64,000 nucleotides of DNA from positions 1 to 64,000 of the forward strand of contig QANZ01050708.1 of NCBI GenBank assembly GCA_003254925.1. The letters are read 5' to 3'. A program made the position numbers and the translations under genes. The notes under the pieces were generated by a model. The model was not told where the DNA came from and searched no databases. It was given only the letters and a program-made list of their open reading frames with translations. Origin of the DNA: Chamaecrista fasciculata. Its lineage: Eukaryota > Streptophyta > Magnoliopsida > Fabales > Fabaceae. Position 1 is the first letter of the stretch, and every line of letters begins with the position of its first letter. Below, piece after piece: positions 47,608 to 57,835 of the stretch.

Positions 47608-48471
47608 GGGTGTGTTTGGATTAGAAGTAGGTAATGAAATGATGATTTTATGTAATGAAATGGTAATGAGAAAATTATGTAATGAAAATGTAATGAAAAT
47701 GGTGTTTGGATTAGTTTGAGATGTAATGAAAAAAATAGGATGTGAAATTATGAAAAAGGGTATGTAATGATTGTGGTTGGTTGAAATAAATATATGGGTT
47801 TTTTTAAATTGTATAGGGGTNNNNNNNNNNNNNNNNNNNNNNNNNNNNNNNNNNNNNNNNNNNNNNNNNNNNNNNNNNNNNNNNNNNNNNNNNNNNNNNN
47901 NNNNNNNNNNNNNNNNNNNNNNNNNNNNNNNNNNNNNNNNNNNNNNNNNNNNNNNNNNNNNNNNNNNNNNNNNNNNNNNNNNNNNNNNNNNNNNNNNNNN
48001 NNNNNNNNNNNNNNNNNNNNNNNNNNNNNNNNNNNNNNNNNNNNNNNNNNNNNNNNNNNNNNNNNNNNNNNNNNNNNNNNNNNNNNNNNNNNNNNNNNNN
48101 NNNNNNNNNNNNNNNNNNNNNNNNNNNNNNNNNNNNNNNNNNNNNNNNNNNNNNNNNNNNNNNNNNNNNNTATGAGTGGAGAGAGAAAGTTGTAAGTGTA
48201 ATAAATGAGAGTATTAAAAATTACTATTTTGCTAAATAGTTTTTTTATATTTGTATTAGAGTATAGGTAATTATAGGTATTTGAGTAGGGGTATGTTAGT
48301 AATTGGATATGAAATATGTAATGAAATGAGTTTGTGATGAAATGATATTTTTGTAATGACTTTATAATTGCAAAACAAACGCCCATATAGCCCTGTAGAT
48401 GAAGTTATGTAATGAAAATGAGGATAATGAAAAAATAATGAAAAAGTAATGTTCACCCAAACAGACCTTTA
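47608..48471. mobile_element. MITE with GTGTTTGGAT ends, containing the gap
   Basis: The left end GGGTGTGTTTGGATTAG and the complement of CACCCAAACAGACC on the right pair loosely, and both arms are filled with 'atgtaatgaaaatg' repeats. The inside is interrupted by the 350 N, so size and content are uncertain. Confidence 0.55.
47821..48170. other. Assembly gap (350 N)
   Basis: A run of N. Any ORF drawn across it is an artefact of untranslatable codons. Confidence 0.99.
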
Positions 48472-48479
48472 ATTAATCA

Positions 48480-51329
48480 CCTCAAGGTGAATAAGGGTAG
48501 CATTTAAAACAATTAAAATAATAAAATTTACATCCACAGTGTCGATAGGCATTGTTGAGATGTTATGAAGATGTGGTGCATTTGAATTACGAAAATATTT
48601 CTTATTGCTTATTTTTTTCTAATTCTTTCTAAAATTTTATTTCTATTTCAAAATTTTCAATTTGAAAAATATAATTATTTTATAAAATTAAAAACTCATT
48701 GTTATTGATATTTAAGTTATAATAACATTAATAACTATAATTTTTATACGTTTTTAAATTTGATTATTATTAAATGATGATATTAATGTGATTGAACAAT
48801 TCACTTTTATGTAAAAATGTAAAATATCACAAATGTTGTAAAACAAACAGAAAATGTGAAGGGAAAATAAAGAGAGAAAGAGATACACAAATTAAATTGA
48901 TCCTAAAAAAGACTTAGTTCTTCAGAAACTATTCTATATGATTCATAAATGTAGTTCTTCAAGTACTCATCATCTCATCATCTTGTTATACCATTACTCA
49001 TTATCTAATTGTACAAAGTGAAGTCTCCCTTATTAGACATAAAGAAGGCTATGTAACTTATAGCCTATACATTAAGGGCACCATAAAAGATAATATTTTA
49101 TGACATTAAGCACACTAATGGAGGGAGGTTACACCATAAAATTATGAGCATTGGAAGAGATGTTATACATTTGAGATATAAAATCCAAAGGTCATGGATG
49201 TGATCATCCACTTATTATATGTAAATTACATGTTTACAACAAGAAATTTATTTTTAAAAATACAGAAAACGTCTTTTCGTTTCTTATTATCAGCCTGTTT
49301 CGAAAAATAATTTTAGAAAATATTTTAAAAAAAGTATACAATACACATTTTCAATCATATTTATTGTTTTCACTGAAAATGAAATCAGAAAATAGAAAAA
49401 TAAGACAACCAAACAAACCCTACATCTGTCTTCAACTCATGTTAGCAGCACAATACTTGAATGTTGTGAGACAGTGAGCACAGTACACACGCGCACACAT
49501 ATCTTTTTGAATTTTGACAAACTAAATAGACTAAATACGAACTTTTATATCTTTACTATAAACTTCATCATTAAAAAAAAAAGTATAAAACACATGACAA
49601 ATTTTTCACATCATCAATCATGAGAGAAAATATTAAAAAGAATAAAAAGTTAAAATCTTGTGTGTCATTCTATAACTAGTGAAATTGATAGCAAGTATCT
49701 AAAGAGCCCTTATATTTTTTTCCAAACTAAAATGTACCAAAAAGGCCAAACAGAAAAGCAAAAGGTGCACAATCTGATTACAGAAGACCCTTTTGTAATG
49801 ATATATGCCTCTTGAACAAAGCCAGCAAGTAGTTGATACTAGGATCTCAGCTCTTGCAGCCGAAAGGAGAGGCAATTAAACACATTCAGCAAGCGTGAAT
49901 GTCCATGTATGTGTATTCTGAAATATTTTCTATTAACGAGTCTCTTTTGTTTCTGAGAAGTCCAATACAGACTCATTTTCAGGTTTTACAATTTCACAAA
50001 TCATTTATTATAAATGTTAAAGTTCAACTTATTTTGGTATGACCCCCTAAGTTCCCTACTTCCCTCGTGTGAAAAGAAAAAAAAAAATTGAGGCTTATCT
50101 ATCAAATTACATTTTTCACAACACTAACACATGAGAGCTGAACATTAACATCAACCACAAGATATACTAAACGACTAATACCAGATGAAAGAAATTGGAA
50201 CTAGACTCCTCATAGTCACTAGGCGTGACAATAAGCATTCACATCATGGATGTCAAGAAACATTGCAATCATTATTATTAAGTAGTAACCCTCTAGGCAT
50301 ACTTATTTAGGATCAAAGACCAACTTATCGATGTTATCATTCAACAACCAGAATGTCAACATAAACCTATAACAGTAACACAATTCAGTCATTTGCACAC
50401 ACTTTAGACCAAAACCCACTGCCATAAATCCAGATAGTCATGAAGTTCACAAAAGACTCAAATTTTGCTGTGCACAGTTTTCGTCACATGAAAATTATAG
50501 CACATTAAGAATAAGAACCCAAAAATCATCCAAGAAATATTTCAACAAAACATCAACAAAAATAAACATGGTTGTACTGAAACATAATCATTTACACTCA
50601 ACACACCCGGAGCCTGGGATGTACTTCATATTTGGTCCCAAATCTATAAGTTACAGAAAAGGGCTCCATTAATACCACACTGAACAAGTCAGCGACAAAA
50701 TTAAATAACTAACTACTCCAATCCTCCTGCAAACTTCAAAGAAATTCTAAGCCTCCCCTCCCAGCAATGTCGCATTGTTGCTGTTACTAAAATCACCATT
50801 GACCCTCATACTAAATGAACAAAATCAAGGCACTAAAACACTTCATTTTCCAAAAACAATCATTCTACATAAATTTATACTGTCGCTCCAATAGATTCTC
50901 AAACATCACCCAGTAGTTAACAAATATGAGAAACCTATTTGACCAGACTTACTTTCAACATGCTACTCCCAACATCATATACCCACTAAATGTCAAAAGT
51001 GCATTAACTCCAACCCCAATTCCTCAGTTGTAAGTAATAACAAAACCTAAACCCTAGGTTGGTGAAAACAAATTGAGAAAATAGAGAGCAAATTAATTAA
51101 AGCATTCAAACTACCACGGTAAATACACACCAACCAAACTATAACATACCGAAAAGGGCATTGAAATCCCTAATCAAGGTCAACATATTGACTTGGAGCC
51201 AAATTCAGTTTGATATACACAAATTAACTGGCCACACCTCCCAGTCACTATGATTATGTAATAGAATAGTTGCATTCACAAACGACACCCATCAATCATT
51301 CTAATAGTTATTATTATAACAATTCAACT
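48480..51329. other. AT-rich intergenic DNA and CHMP1 3' flank
   Basis: No gene or bounded repeat could be supported over 2.8 kb. The part from about 50600 to 51329 has a more even base composition and may include the 3' UTR of the CHMP1 gene. Confidence 0.4.
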
Positions 51330-51941
51330 TTAACCTCTAGCCTTAAGCTCCGCAAGCCGCCTTGACAAATCATCCTCATCAGCCTTCTCAGCCTCCTTAG
51401 TGGGCACTGCGTGTGATGCTGCTTGAGGCAAACCCACCGAAACCTCAAGGCCATAATCATCAGCCACCTGTTGCATCAAGCTATTGACTTCCCCTTCAGG
51501 TGTAGACAGAGACGTCGATCCAGCCATAGAACTCTCCATAAACTCAGCCTGAACCTCCATATTCACAAATTGCTTCTCAAATTGGTCCATGTTCTCGGAC
51601 ATCTTCTGGAGATTACCAGTAGCCAGAGAAGACTCGAGGGATTTCACAATGTTAGCCATTGACTTGTTGATGGTAGTCATCTTGGCTTGAGTATCGAGCC
51701 GAGCCACGACGGCGTCGAGCCGAGAAGCGAGCCGGAGATAGTTCATCTGTTCGGTTCGCTTGCGGATGGCGTTCTCGGCGTAGATACGAGCACCGTCCAT
51801 GTTTCCTTTTTCGATGGCTTTCTTGACCTTCAACTTCTCCGATTTCTCGTCCTTCTCGCATTTTCGGGCTTGGCGTTGAAGGGATTTCGAGGTGAATTTC
51901 AATTCCATAATCTGATTCATCAGCTTCTCCGTGTTCCCCAT
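51330..51941 (-). CDS. CHMP1: ESCRT-III subunit CHMP1 (VPS46/DID2), single exon
   Basis: An uninterrupted 203-residue frame, the length of Arabidopsis CHMP1A/B. It begins [19 protein letters not shown] and is basic and helical in the first half ([35 protein letters not shown]), acidic in the second, as in Snf7-family proteins. The C-terminus [15 protein letters not shown] is a MIM1 motif, which binds the MIT domains of VPS4 and LIP5. CHMP1 acts on the late endosome in multivesicular body formation and in plants is needed for sorting of auxin carriers and plastid-derived cargo. The ATG at 51941 is chosen over the in-frame ATG at 51995 because homologues start at MGN. Confidence 0.95.
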   Translation of the reverse strand: MGNTEKLMNQIMELKFTSKSLQRQARKCEKDEKSEKLKVKKAIEKGNMDGARIYAENAIRKRTEQMNYLRLASRLDAVVARLDTQAKMTTINKSMANIVKSLESSLATGNLQKMSENMDQFEKQFVNMEVQAEFMESSMAGSTSLSTPEGEVNSLMQQVADDYGLEVSVGLPQAASHAVPTKEAEKADEDDLSRRLAELKARG

Positions 51942-52164
51942 GATTTCGCGACTGCAAATTTTCCTTCTCAGTAAGATGAAGACGCGAATTTTCAATAATA
52001 ATCAACACGCGGAAATTTCAATATCGAAGATGGTCTAGGGTTCCTTTTATAGATCTGAATTTCGGGATGTGCGTTTTCTTGAGGAAAATATATGGAAGCT
52101 TCTTCATGAAACGACACCGTTTCCTTCCCAATCGAGCCAAAGTAGATAAATATTAATTAAAGGC

Positions 52165-52975
52165 CAAATTTATTTTTTAGTCTCACATGTTTCTAGTGAA
52201 TTTCAATTCAGACCTTCATCAATCATCTTGTTACAAAATGGGTCCCACATGTTTCCAAAAATTTTCATCTTTTAGTCCCCAAAAGTGAATATGGTCATAA
52301 CTCATTTCAAATTTGAATGTGATAAGTCTAGAATTACATGTTACTTTTAACAAATATTATTTGAAGTTGGAATTTGTCAACAAATCAAATCAAATTACTT
52401 GTTTCATGATCAAATGAGTGAAGTTGGTCATATCTTTTACATTTCAATTCCAAAACAATAAGTTCAATTTCGCCAAAAAAAAATAACAAATTTAAAGCTA
52501 TGAGTTATTATTGATGAATCTTTTTCTGCCAATTAAAATTGTTAAAAAATGAGGTTAAATTGAGCCTAAAATTGGATTTGGAAAGAAAATGTGAAAAATT
52601 TTGAATGTCTTAAACCCACTTTCGGGTCCGATTTGACTTTATTTGTTGACGATTCCCATTCGATAAAAAAAAAAGACTCGTCAAAAGTAATTTGTAGTTT
52701 TGAACTCATGGCATTTAAACTTGAAAATAAGATATATGATCCATTTTACTTGTTTGATCGTAAGACGAATGACTCACTTTCAAAATCTAATTTGATCTTA
52801 TTATTTTTGAACTCGTAGCTTTAGAACCGTCGTATTCAAATTTAATCGCATTAATTCGTTTGAGACCAAAAAGTATAAATTTATGGAAACATATCAGACT
52901 AATTTTGCAATAAAAATAAAGGATTAAATTAAAACTTATCCCAAATATATGACCAAACGTGTAATTTGGCATGAA
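52165..52975. repeat. Foldback element upstream of CHMP1
   Basis: The left arm starts GGCCAAATTTATTTTTTAGTC and the right arm ends 'gaccaaacgtgtaatttggc'. The interior carries inverted copies of the 'cttgtttgatcgtaagacgaatgactcac' module shared with the elements at 561-1836 and 60415-60930. It lies just upstream of the CHMP1 leader. Confidence 0.55.
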
Positions 52976-53452
52976 AAAGAAAAGTTCTTTTTTTTATCAA
53001 ATATTATTTGAAGTTCTTCTATATTAAAGTATAACCGTATAACAATCCTTCAATAACTCAAATATTAATTTATTATTATGAAGGACTCAAATTGGGTGGA
53101 TAATGATTGGACCTAACTGTAACATATTCCTTGGATACTGAAATCCAAATGATAGCCTACCTCAAATTCTAGTTATAAATGGTCAATAATAAGGAATGTT
53201 TATAACATTCGGTATAAAACATTGAAAATTCTTCTTCAACTATAGGAATTTTCTAACCTCTCATTTTTTCTTCATCTTTAAGGATAATAAAATTAAGTTA
53301 TCTCCTCTTTAATTTTTTTCCTTTAGTACATCTCTATGTGGAGTTGCATGATACTTGATCAATTAAATAATGAACAAGTTTACTAGTTCGATCGGGAGGT
53401 TGCTAGAGCAACAAGTAAAGAAGTGACTTGCAAAAAATTCCACATGGGGCTC

Positions 53453-53637
53453 TGAAAATATTGAGGGTCAATATGTAATTTTTGTAAAATTTGTTATAAT
53501 TAAAATTATAAAATAGTTCCAAAGGATACCAAAGTGTTAATGGAGAATATCACAGGGTACCATGTGTTATTTTTTAAACCACAGGGTACTAAAGTAAAAT
53601 ATGACCAGACCACAGGATACCAAAGTGTATTTTACTC
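53453..53637. repeat. Half MITE, inverted relative to 24802-25015
   Basis: Read on the minus strand it begins GAGTAAAATACACTTTGG and follows the 24802-25015 sequence for about 180 bases. Its second arm is also missing. Confidence 0.65.
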
Positions 53638-54057
53638 AAAATATAAAACGAATAAAGTTAATTATTCTGTTGGGAATATGGTGAAATTAATTTTTAATCC
53701 CAAAATCAGAAAAATTAGATAGTACAAAATGAAAATATATATATAAATACATATATATATATATATTGCTTGATTATTTTTAATTAGAGTTGTGCAATAT
53801 CATTGCAAGTACTTCATGACTTCTTTAATAATATATTTTTTATGCTCTGTTTTACAAAAACAAAAGATAACAATGTTATGAAAGATATTTCCAATCTCTA
53901 TACTTAGCACGAAGTATAAACATATAAAACAAAACACCCTTTCATGCCTCTAACATTTGAGGTCAGTTTCAGTTATGCTTTTAACGTTTGTTTTGTGTTA
54001 GTTATGCTCCCAATGTGAAACGTTCGTGTCAATTATACCCTAGCTTCAATTTTTTTT

Positions 54058-54457
54058 GGCCAAAGTCCTATTTTGGTCCCTCAAGTTTGCTCAAAGTTCC
54101 GTTTTGGACCCTCAAGTCTCTGGTGAACTTTCTGGCGAGATACACGGCGGCCTCGACAACTAAGAAAACTCCTAATCCAAGGTTTTTTAACCTCTTGAGT
54201 TCAATGACGGCCTCCATTTTGCGAAAAACTGACTGGCAAGCTGCCGAAAAATTACACAATCGCCAAAAATCATGTTTCTGATCATTTGTTCGCAAAATAA
54301 AGGTCGTCATTGAACTCAGGAGGTCAAAAAACCTTGGATTAGGAGTTTTCGTAGTTGTCGGGGCCGCCGTGTATCTCGTCGAAAAGTTCGTCGGGGACTC
54401 AATGGACCAAAACGGAACTTTGAGCAAACTTGAGGGACCAAAATAGGACTTTGACCC
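54058..54457. mobile_element. 400-bp near-perfect palindromic element
   Basis: Arms of about 170 bases: GGCCAAAGTCCTATTTTGGT on the left equals the complement of the right end except for one or two bases, and pairing extends inward through 'actcctaatccaaggttttt'. A transcript would fold into a long hairpin. ORFs on both strands across it are mirror images and not genes. Confidence 0.75.
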
Positions 54458-54538
54458 TAAAAAAATTGAAGTTAGGGTATGATGGGCACCAACGTTTCAC
54501 ATTGGGGACATAATTGACACAAAACAAACGTTAGGGGC

Positions 54539-55161
54539 TGATAATAGGCCCAATAATTAGGAGGCCCAACTGGCAGAAGATGCCATTGGCCCAGCACGCC
54601 ATAAGCCCACAAGGTAGGGCGAGAACGCCCTTAACCCTGCTAGGGCAAGGGCGCCCATAACCATAGAGGGCATGGGCGCCCACGGAGCATAAGGACGTGA
54701 GGAATAAGGAAACAATCAGGGATCAACCAAGATCCACTGTCAATCAAGACAGATCCGCTATCAATCAAGACAGATCCCCCAGAGATCTCTGCCTTGGCCA
54801 TCAAGGTTTCCTACACAAATAAGGAAATAATGACTCACTTATCCTTAATTAACAAAACAATATCTTCCTACATGAAATAATAAAGATTATGATTCACCTC
54901 TCATATCACTCAAGATATCTCTTCTACAATCAAGGAAGTTTCCTTAAACGGACTCTCCTCAATAAGCCTATAAATACAAGATGGTAACTCTATGAAAGGG
55001 ACGTAACTCATTACTCACACGCTACTCATGCTAGTTTATACTCTTACTAACTTAAGCTTCGGAGAGGTGAATCACAGGGGAGCCCCCCTGTGGTTCATTG
55101 TCTTGCAGTAAAATCTTGCAACGAACTGGGAAACGACCCCCGGCCAAATCCTGGTTCATCA
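54539..55161 (+). mobile_element. Solo LTR (623 bp), gypsy-type
   Basis: TGATAATAGG...GGTTCATCA, with GGGGC repeated exactly outside both ends (54534-54538 and 55162-55166). It carries TATAAATACA at about 54969 and 'cttaagcttcggagag' at about 55051, the phrase typical of the transcript-start side of plant Ty3/gypsy LTRs. No internal region remains. Confidence 0.88.
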
Positions 55162-55214
55162 GGGGCATAACTGAAACTGATCTCAAACGTTAGGGGCATG
55201 AAAGGGTCTTTTGC

Positions 55215-55764
55215 CAACATCTAATTACATAACGTCTTATTTCCGTAGAATTAAACTAAAAGGTGTCATCCATGGAAAAAAAATTAAATTAAATAAAGGA
55301 GGATCTATTAGAACTTGCATTGACAAGTTTGATTTATGAAAAACTGAAGATCATCACATTTTTACTCTCTATAATACATTTGGATGATGCACATCACATC
55401 ATTAAAAATACCACAAAGAGTTCTTAGTTATTACACAAGTCACAAATATGATACAGGCATTCACCAATAGTTTCAATGGAAAAAAAAAAATAGAAGGAAG
55501 GAAAGAAAGAATAAAAAATGTTTGACAATATCTACATAACTTCTTCTTGGTTTTTCATTTCACCCCATTATTTGATCTATCCATCCATTCAACCATCTTG
55601 CTCATCCAAAAAGAAAGAATCATATAAAAATAGCTACAACTTCACTTCCCCATCATGTCATATACTCACAACCTCACACTCAGTATAATTTATAACCCTC
55701 CATCCATATGGTAAGGACTCCCCAAAGGCCTAAACGCACATCTTCACCATTTCTTCTTGAGCAA
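55215..55764. other. Intergenic DNA without recognised feature
   Basis: AT-rich sequence with A and GAAA runs near 55481-55515. No gene or repeat family was recognised. Confidence 0.4.
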
Positions 55765-55997
55765 AACCTATCCATGAGTCATTAAATTTGTCCCGAAACT
55801 ATAATTTTACCCTTAAATATTAGAAATACATTTTCTAATCTCTGACTTTTTTTTAATAAACATCAACTATTTCAAGGACTAAATAGTAGACATTTGTGAA
55901 AAAAAAAAGGACCAAAAAGTACATTTTCAATATTTAGGGACTAATAAATCAAAGTTTTAGGACAAATTTAGAAACTGAAATATGAGTTTTCTCTCGT
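55765..55997. repeat. MITE copy 3 of the GT14-intron family
   Basis: Arms 'taaatttgtcccgaaactat' and 'aagttttaggacaaatttag' pair and the centre has 'caactatttcaaggactaaatag'. It matches the two copies at 36442 and 37183. Confidence 0.55.
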
Positions 55998-56030
55998 TTC
56001 TTCTTCTTCTTCTTCCTCCTCCATGAACGT

Positions 56031-56084
56031 ACCTCATGATATCTCTCTGATTCATTTACCTCATGATATCTCTCTGATTCATTT
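56031..56084. repeat. 27-bp exact tandem duplication
   Basis: Two identical copies (56031-56057 and 56058-56084) of a unit starting ACCTCATGATATCTCTCTGA. They lie 58 bases past the stop of the small minus-strand gene, probably in its 3' UTR. Confidence 0.9.
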
Positions 56085-56141
56085 GCATATAAATTCACTT
56101 TCAAGTTTCAACAAACACTTTTTTTTTTCCAATGAAAAAGT

Positions 56142-56375
56142 CTATGTTTTGCCACGAGAGCTTCCAAAACGACCACTCACTTGGCGTGCATATGCCACAA
56201 CAACCTTAGCCCATCTCTTGATCTCAGCCTTCAATTTGTAGGAATCCATGTCCTTCAAGGACTTCCCTGGCTCAAGGGACACCTCCACGGAAGAGAACCA
56301 CCGATCGAATCGCCGGCGTTTCACGGTTTTGTCGGCTTTGCCACCATTGACAGACAGAGATTTCCTTACAGACAT
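56142..56375 (-). CDS. Small basic plant protein, uncharacterised (77 aa)
   Basis: The frame from the ATG at 56375 encodes MSVRKSLSV..., then a basic patch KTVKRRRFDRWFSSVE (about residues 17-32), and a helical part KLKAEIKRWAKVVVAYARQVSGRFG (about 47-71). An upstream ATG at 56435 is in frame but lies close to the TATA-like site, so 56375 is preferred. I do not recognise a named family; the pattern looks like a conserved small intronless plant protein rather than chance. Amphipathic helix and high charge suggest nucleic-acid or membrane contact, but no function should be assumed. Confidence 0.6.
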   Translation of the reverse strand: MSVRKSLSVNGGKADKTVKRRRFDRWFSSVEVSLEPGKSLKDMDSYKLKAEIKRWAKVVVAYARQVSGRFGSSRGKT

Positions 56376-56450
56376 GGTTGGTGAGGGAAGAGCAGCAGCC
56401 AGAATAGTACAAGAAAGGATATTATTTGGTACCAAACAAAACTTGGTACT

Positions 56451-56459
56451 AATATATAA
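56451..56459 (-). promoter_or_regulatory. TATA-like box of the 77-aa gene
   Basis: On the minus strand TTATATATT lies about 78 bases before the ATG at 56375, a plausible spacing for a short leader. Confidence 0.4.
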
Positions 56460-56661
56460 GGTTTAGGCAATAGGAAATTACAACAACACAAGTAAGCAAT
56501 GCTTTTATAATAATATTCCTGTACGTGTATGTATGTATTCCTTTGCTTTCGTTGACTCTAGACTTTGTCAGCATCTCTAGGATGGATTGCTTAACAAGTA
56601 ACCATTTTTGCCTAACTATGCATATATTCCAATGGAATATTTAGTTTGTTATTTATTTTAT

Positions 56662-56819
56662 GTCAAAGTATAAACTTGGTTCTGTATCTTTTGTATTGTA
56701 CTTTTATGGGACCAAATTGGAAATTGACCCAAAAATATGAGACAAAAAATGCAACAAAAATATATAGAACCAAATTACGAGCTGAACAAAATATATGAGA
56801 TCAAATTTGCACTTTAACC
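56662..56819. mobile_element. 158-bp Mutator-like MITE with 10-bp TSD
   Basis: TTTATTTTAT occurs exactly outside both ends (56652-56661 and 56820-56829). The ends GTCAAAGTATAAACTTGG and the complement of 'caaatttgcactttaacc' pair. The inside repeats 'aaatatgagacaaa' phrases. It is the smallest clear member of the GGGACC-type family here. Confidence 0.78.
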
Positions 56820-56989
56820 TTTATTTTATATTTGGGAATAAAATTACAACTCAAACTTTTTATGTTCTAGTTAACTCTGGTGTGCTGTTCAATTTGATAT
56901 TTTGTGCTTCTACAAGAGTGCAAGAGACATTTCACAAGTGACGAAGTTTCTTAACTTTCTTTGGAAGATTAGAGAGCGCGTTTAATAGG

Positions 56990-57835
56990 AAGACAATTTC
57001 TTTTTAGCATTGTTTAGTTTAGAAACGAAAACGTCATTTGTTGATAATGAGAATCTAGGGAAAAAGAATATGGTTTGTAAAAGAAACCATCTAAGAATAG
57101 GAAACCCAAACAAGAAAAGAAGAAAAAGGGAAACACAACAAAATATGATATATAATTTAGCTTTTCCTTGCAAAAAAACTCCTTCAAGAAAAACAACCAT
57201 CACCCTTCTTTCGATTGATTTGATAAATCAATGCAAAATAAGAGCTTGTCAATTGTCATAGCATACAAGTGACGCTATTAAAAGTAAAATAATCAAAAAC
57301 ACCTATTTCCTATACAAGTTCAAGAATATATTCTTCAAATTGCTTTTTTTGGTACAAAAAAATATTCTTCAAATTCTAAAGTACTAAAAGCTAAACCAAA
57401 ATTCAGCAACTCCTCTTGAAATTATACGCACGATCTAAACATGGAAAATCGACTTTCAAGGAATCAATACTTGAGCCAACAGATTCATTGACAAACAGAT
57501 GTCGTGTCACGTGTGGAAGATTTCCTTCAAATTATTTTTCTAGGTCCAAATTTTTGTTTCCTTCTGTTTAACTGAAAGATTCCACCTTTTGATGCAACTG
57601 CCAGCTTTACAAAATCACTATATACTATATAATAGACAAAAAGCAATTGCAGCAAGTATATCATGAGGTAAACACATCCATCAAATCAAATGCTATAACA
57701 GACTAGTTCTGGTTTAAATAGAAGGGATTAAAAAATTTGCCAATCACAACAATACTCAATCTAATGAAGAGTTCTAGGAAAATAACAAAACTTGAAGGAG
57801 CAAAGAGAGGGTTGAATGCCCTGTAACTTCTACAA
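56990..57835. other. Intergenic DNA and RPL28 3' flank
   Basis: AT-rich, no repeat arms or coding domains recognised. Opposed short ORFs at 56982-57261 are mirror-frame chance ORFs in a low-complexity stretch. Confidence 0.4.

Larger units (their letters stand above)
53930..55214. mobile_element. Outer foldback element holding two insertions
   Basis: The left end 'aaaacaccctttcatgcctc' pairs with the right end 'gaaagggtcttttgcc', and 'gtttcagttatgc' is mirrored next to them. It belongs to the family seen in ELF3-like intron 1. A palindrome (54058-54457) and a solo LTR (54539-55161) are inserted in it. Confidence 0.7.

Noticed and set aside
47748-48386. Long ORFs on both strands across 47748-48386
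   Set aside because: They exist only because the N run yields no stop codons.
53988-54427. 97- and 119-codon ORFs on opposite strands
   Set aside because: They are mirror images produced by the palindrome arms (54058-54457), not independent coding sequences.
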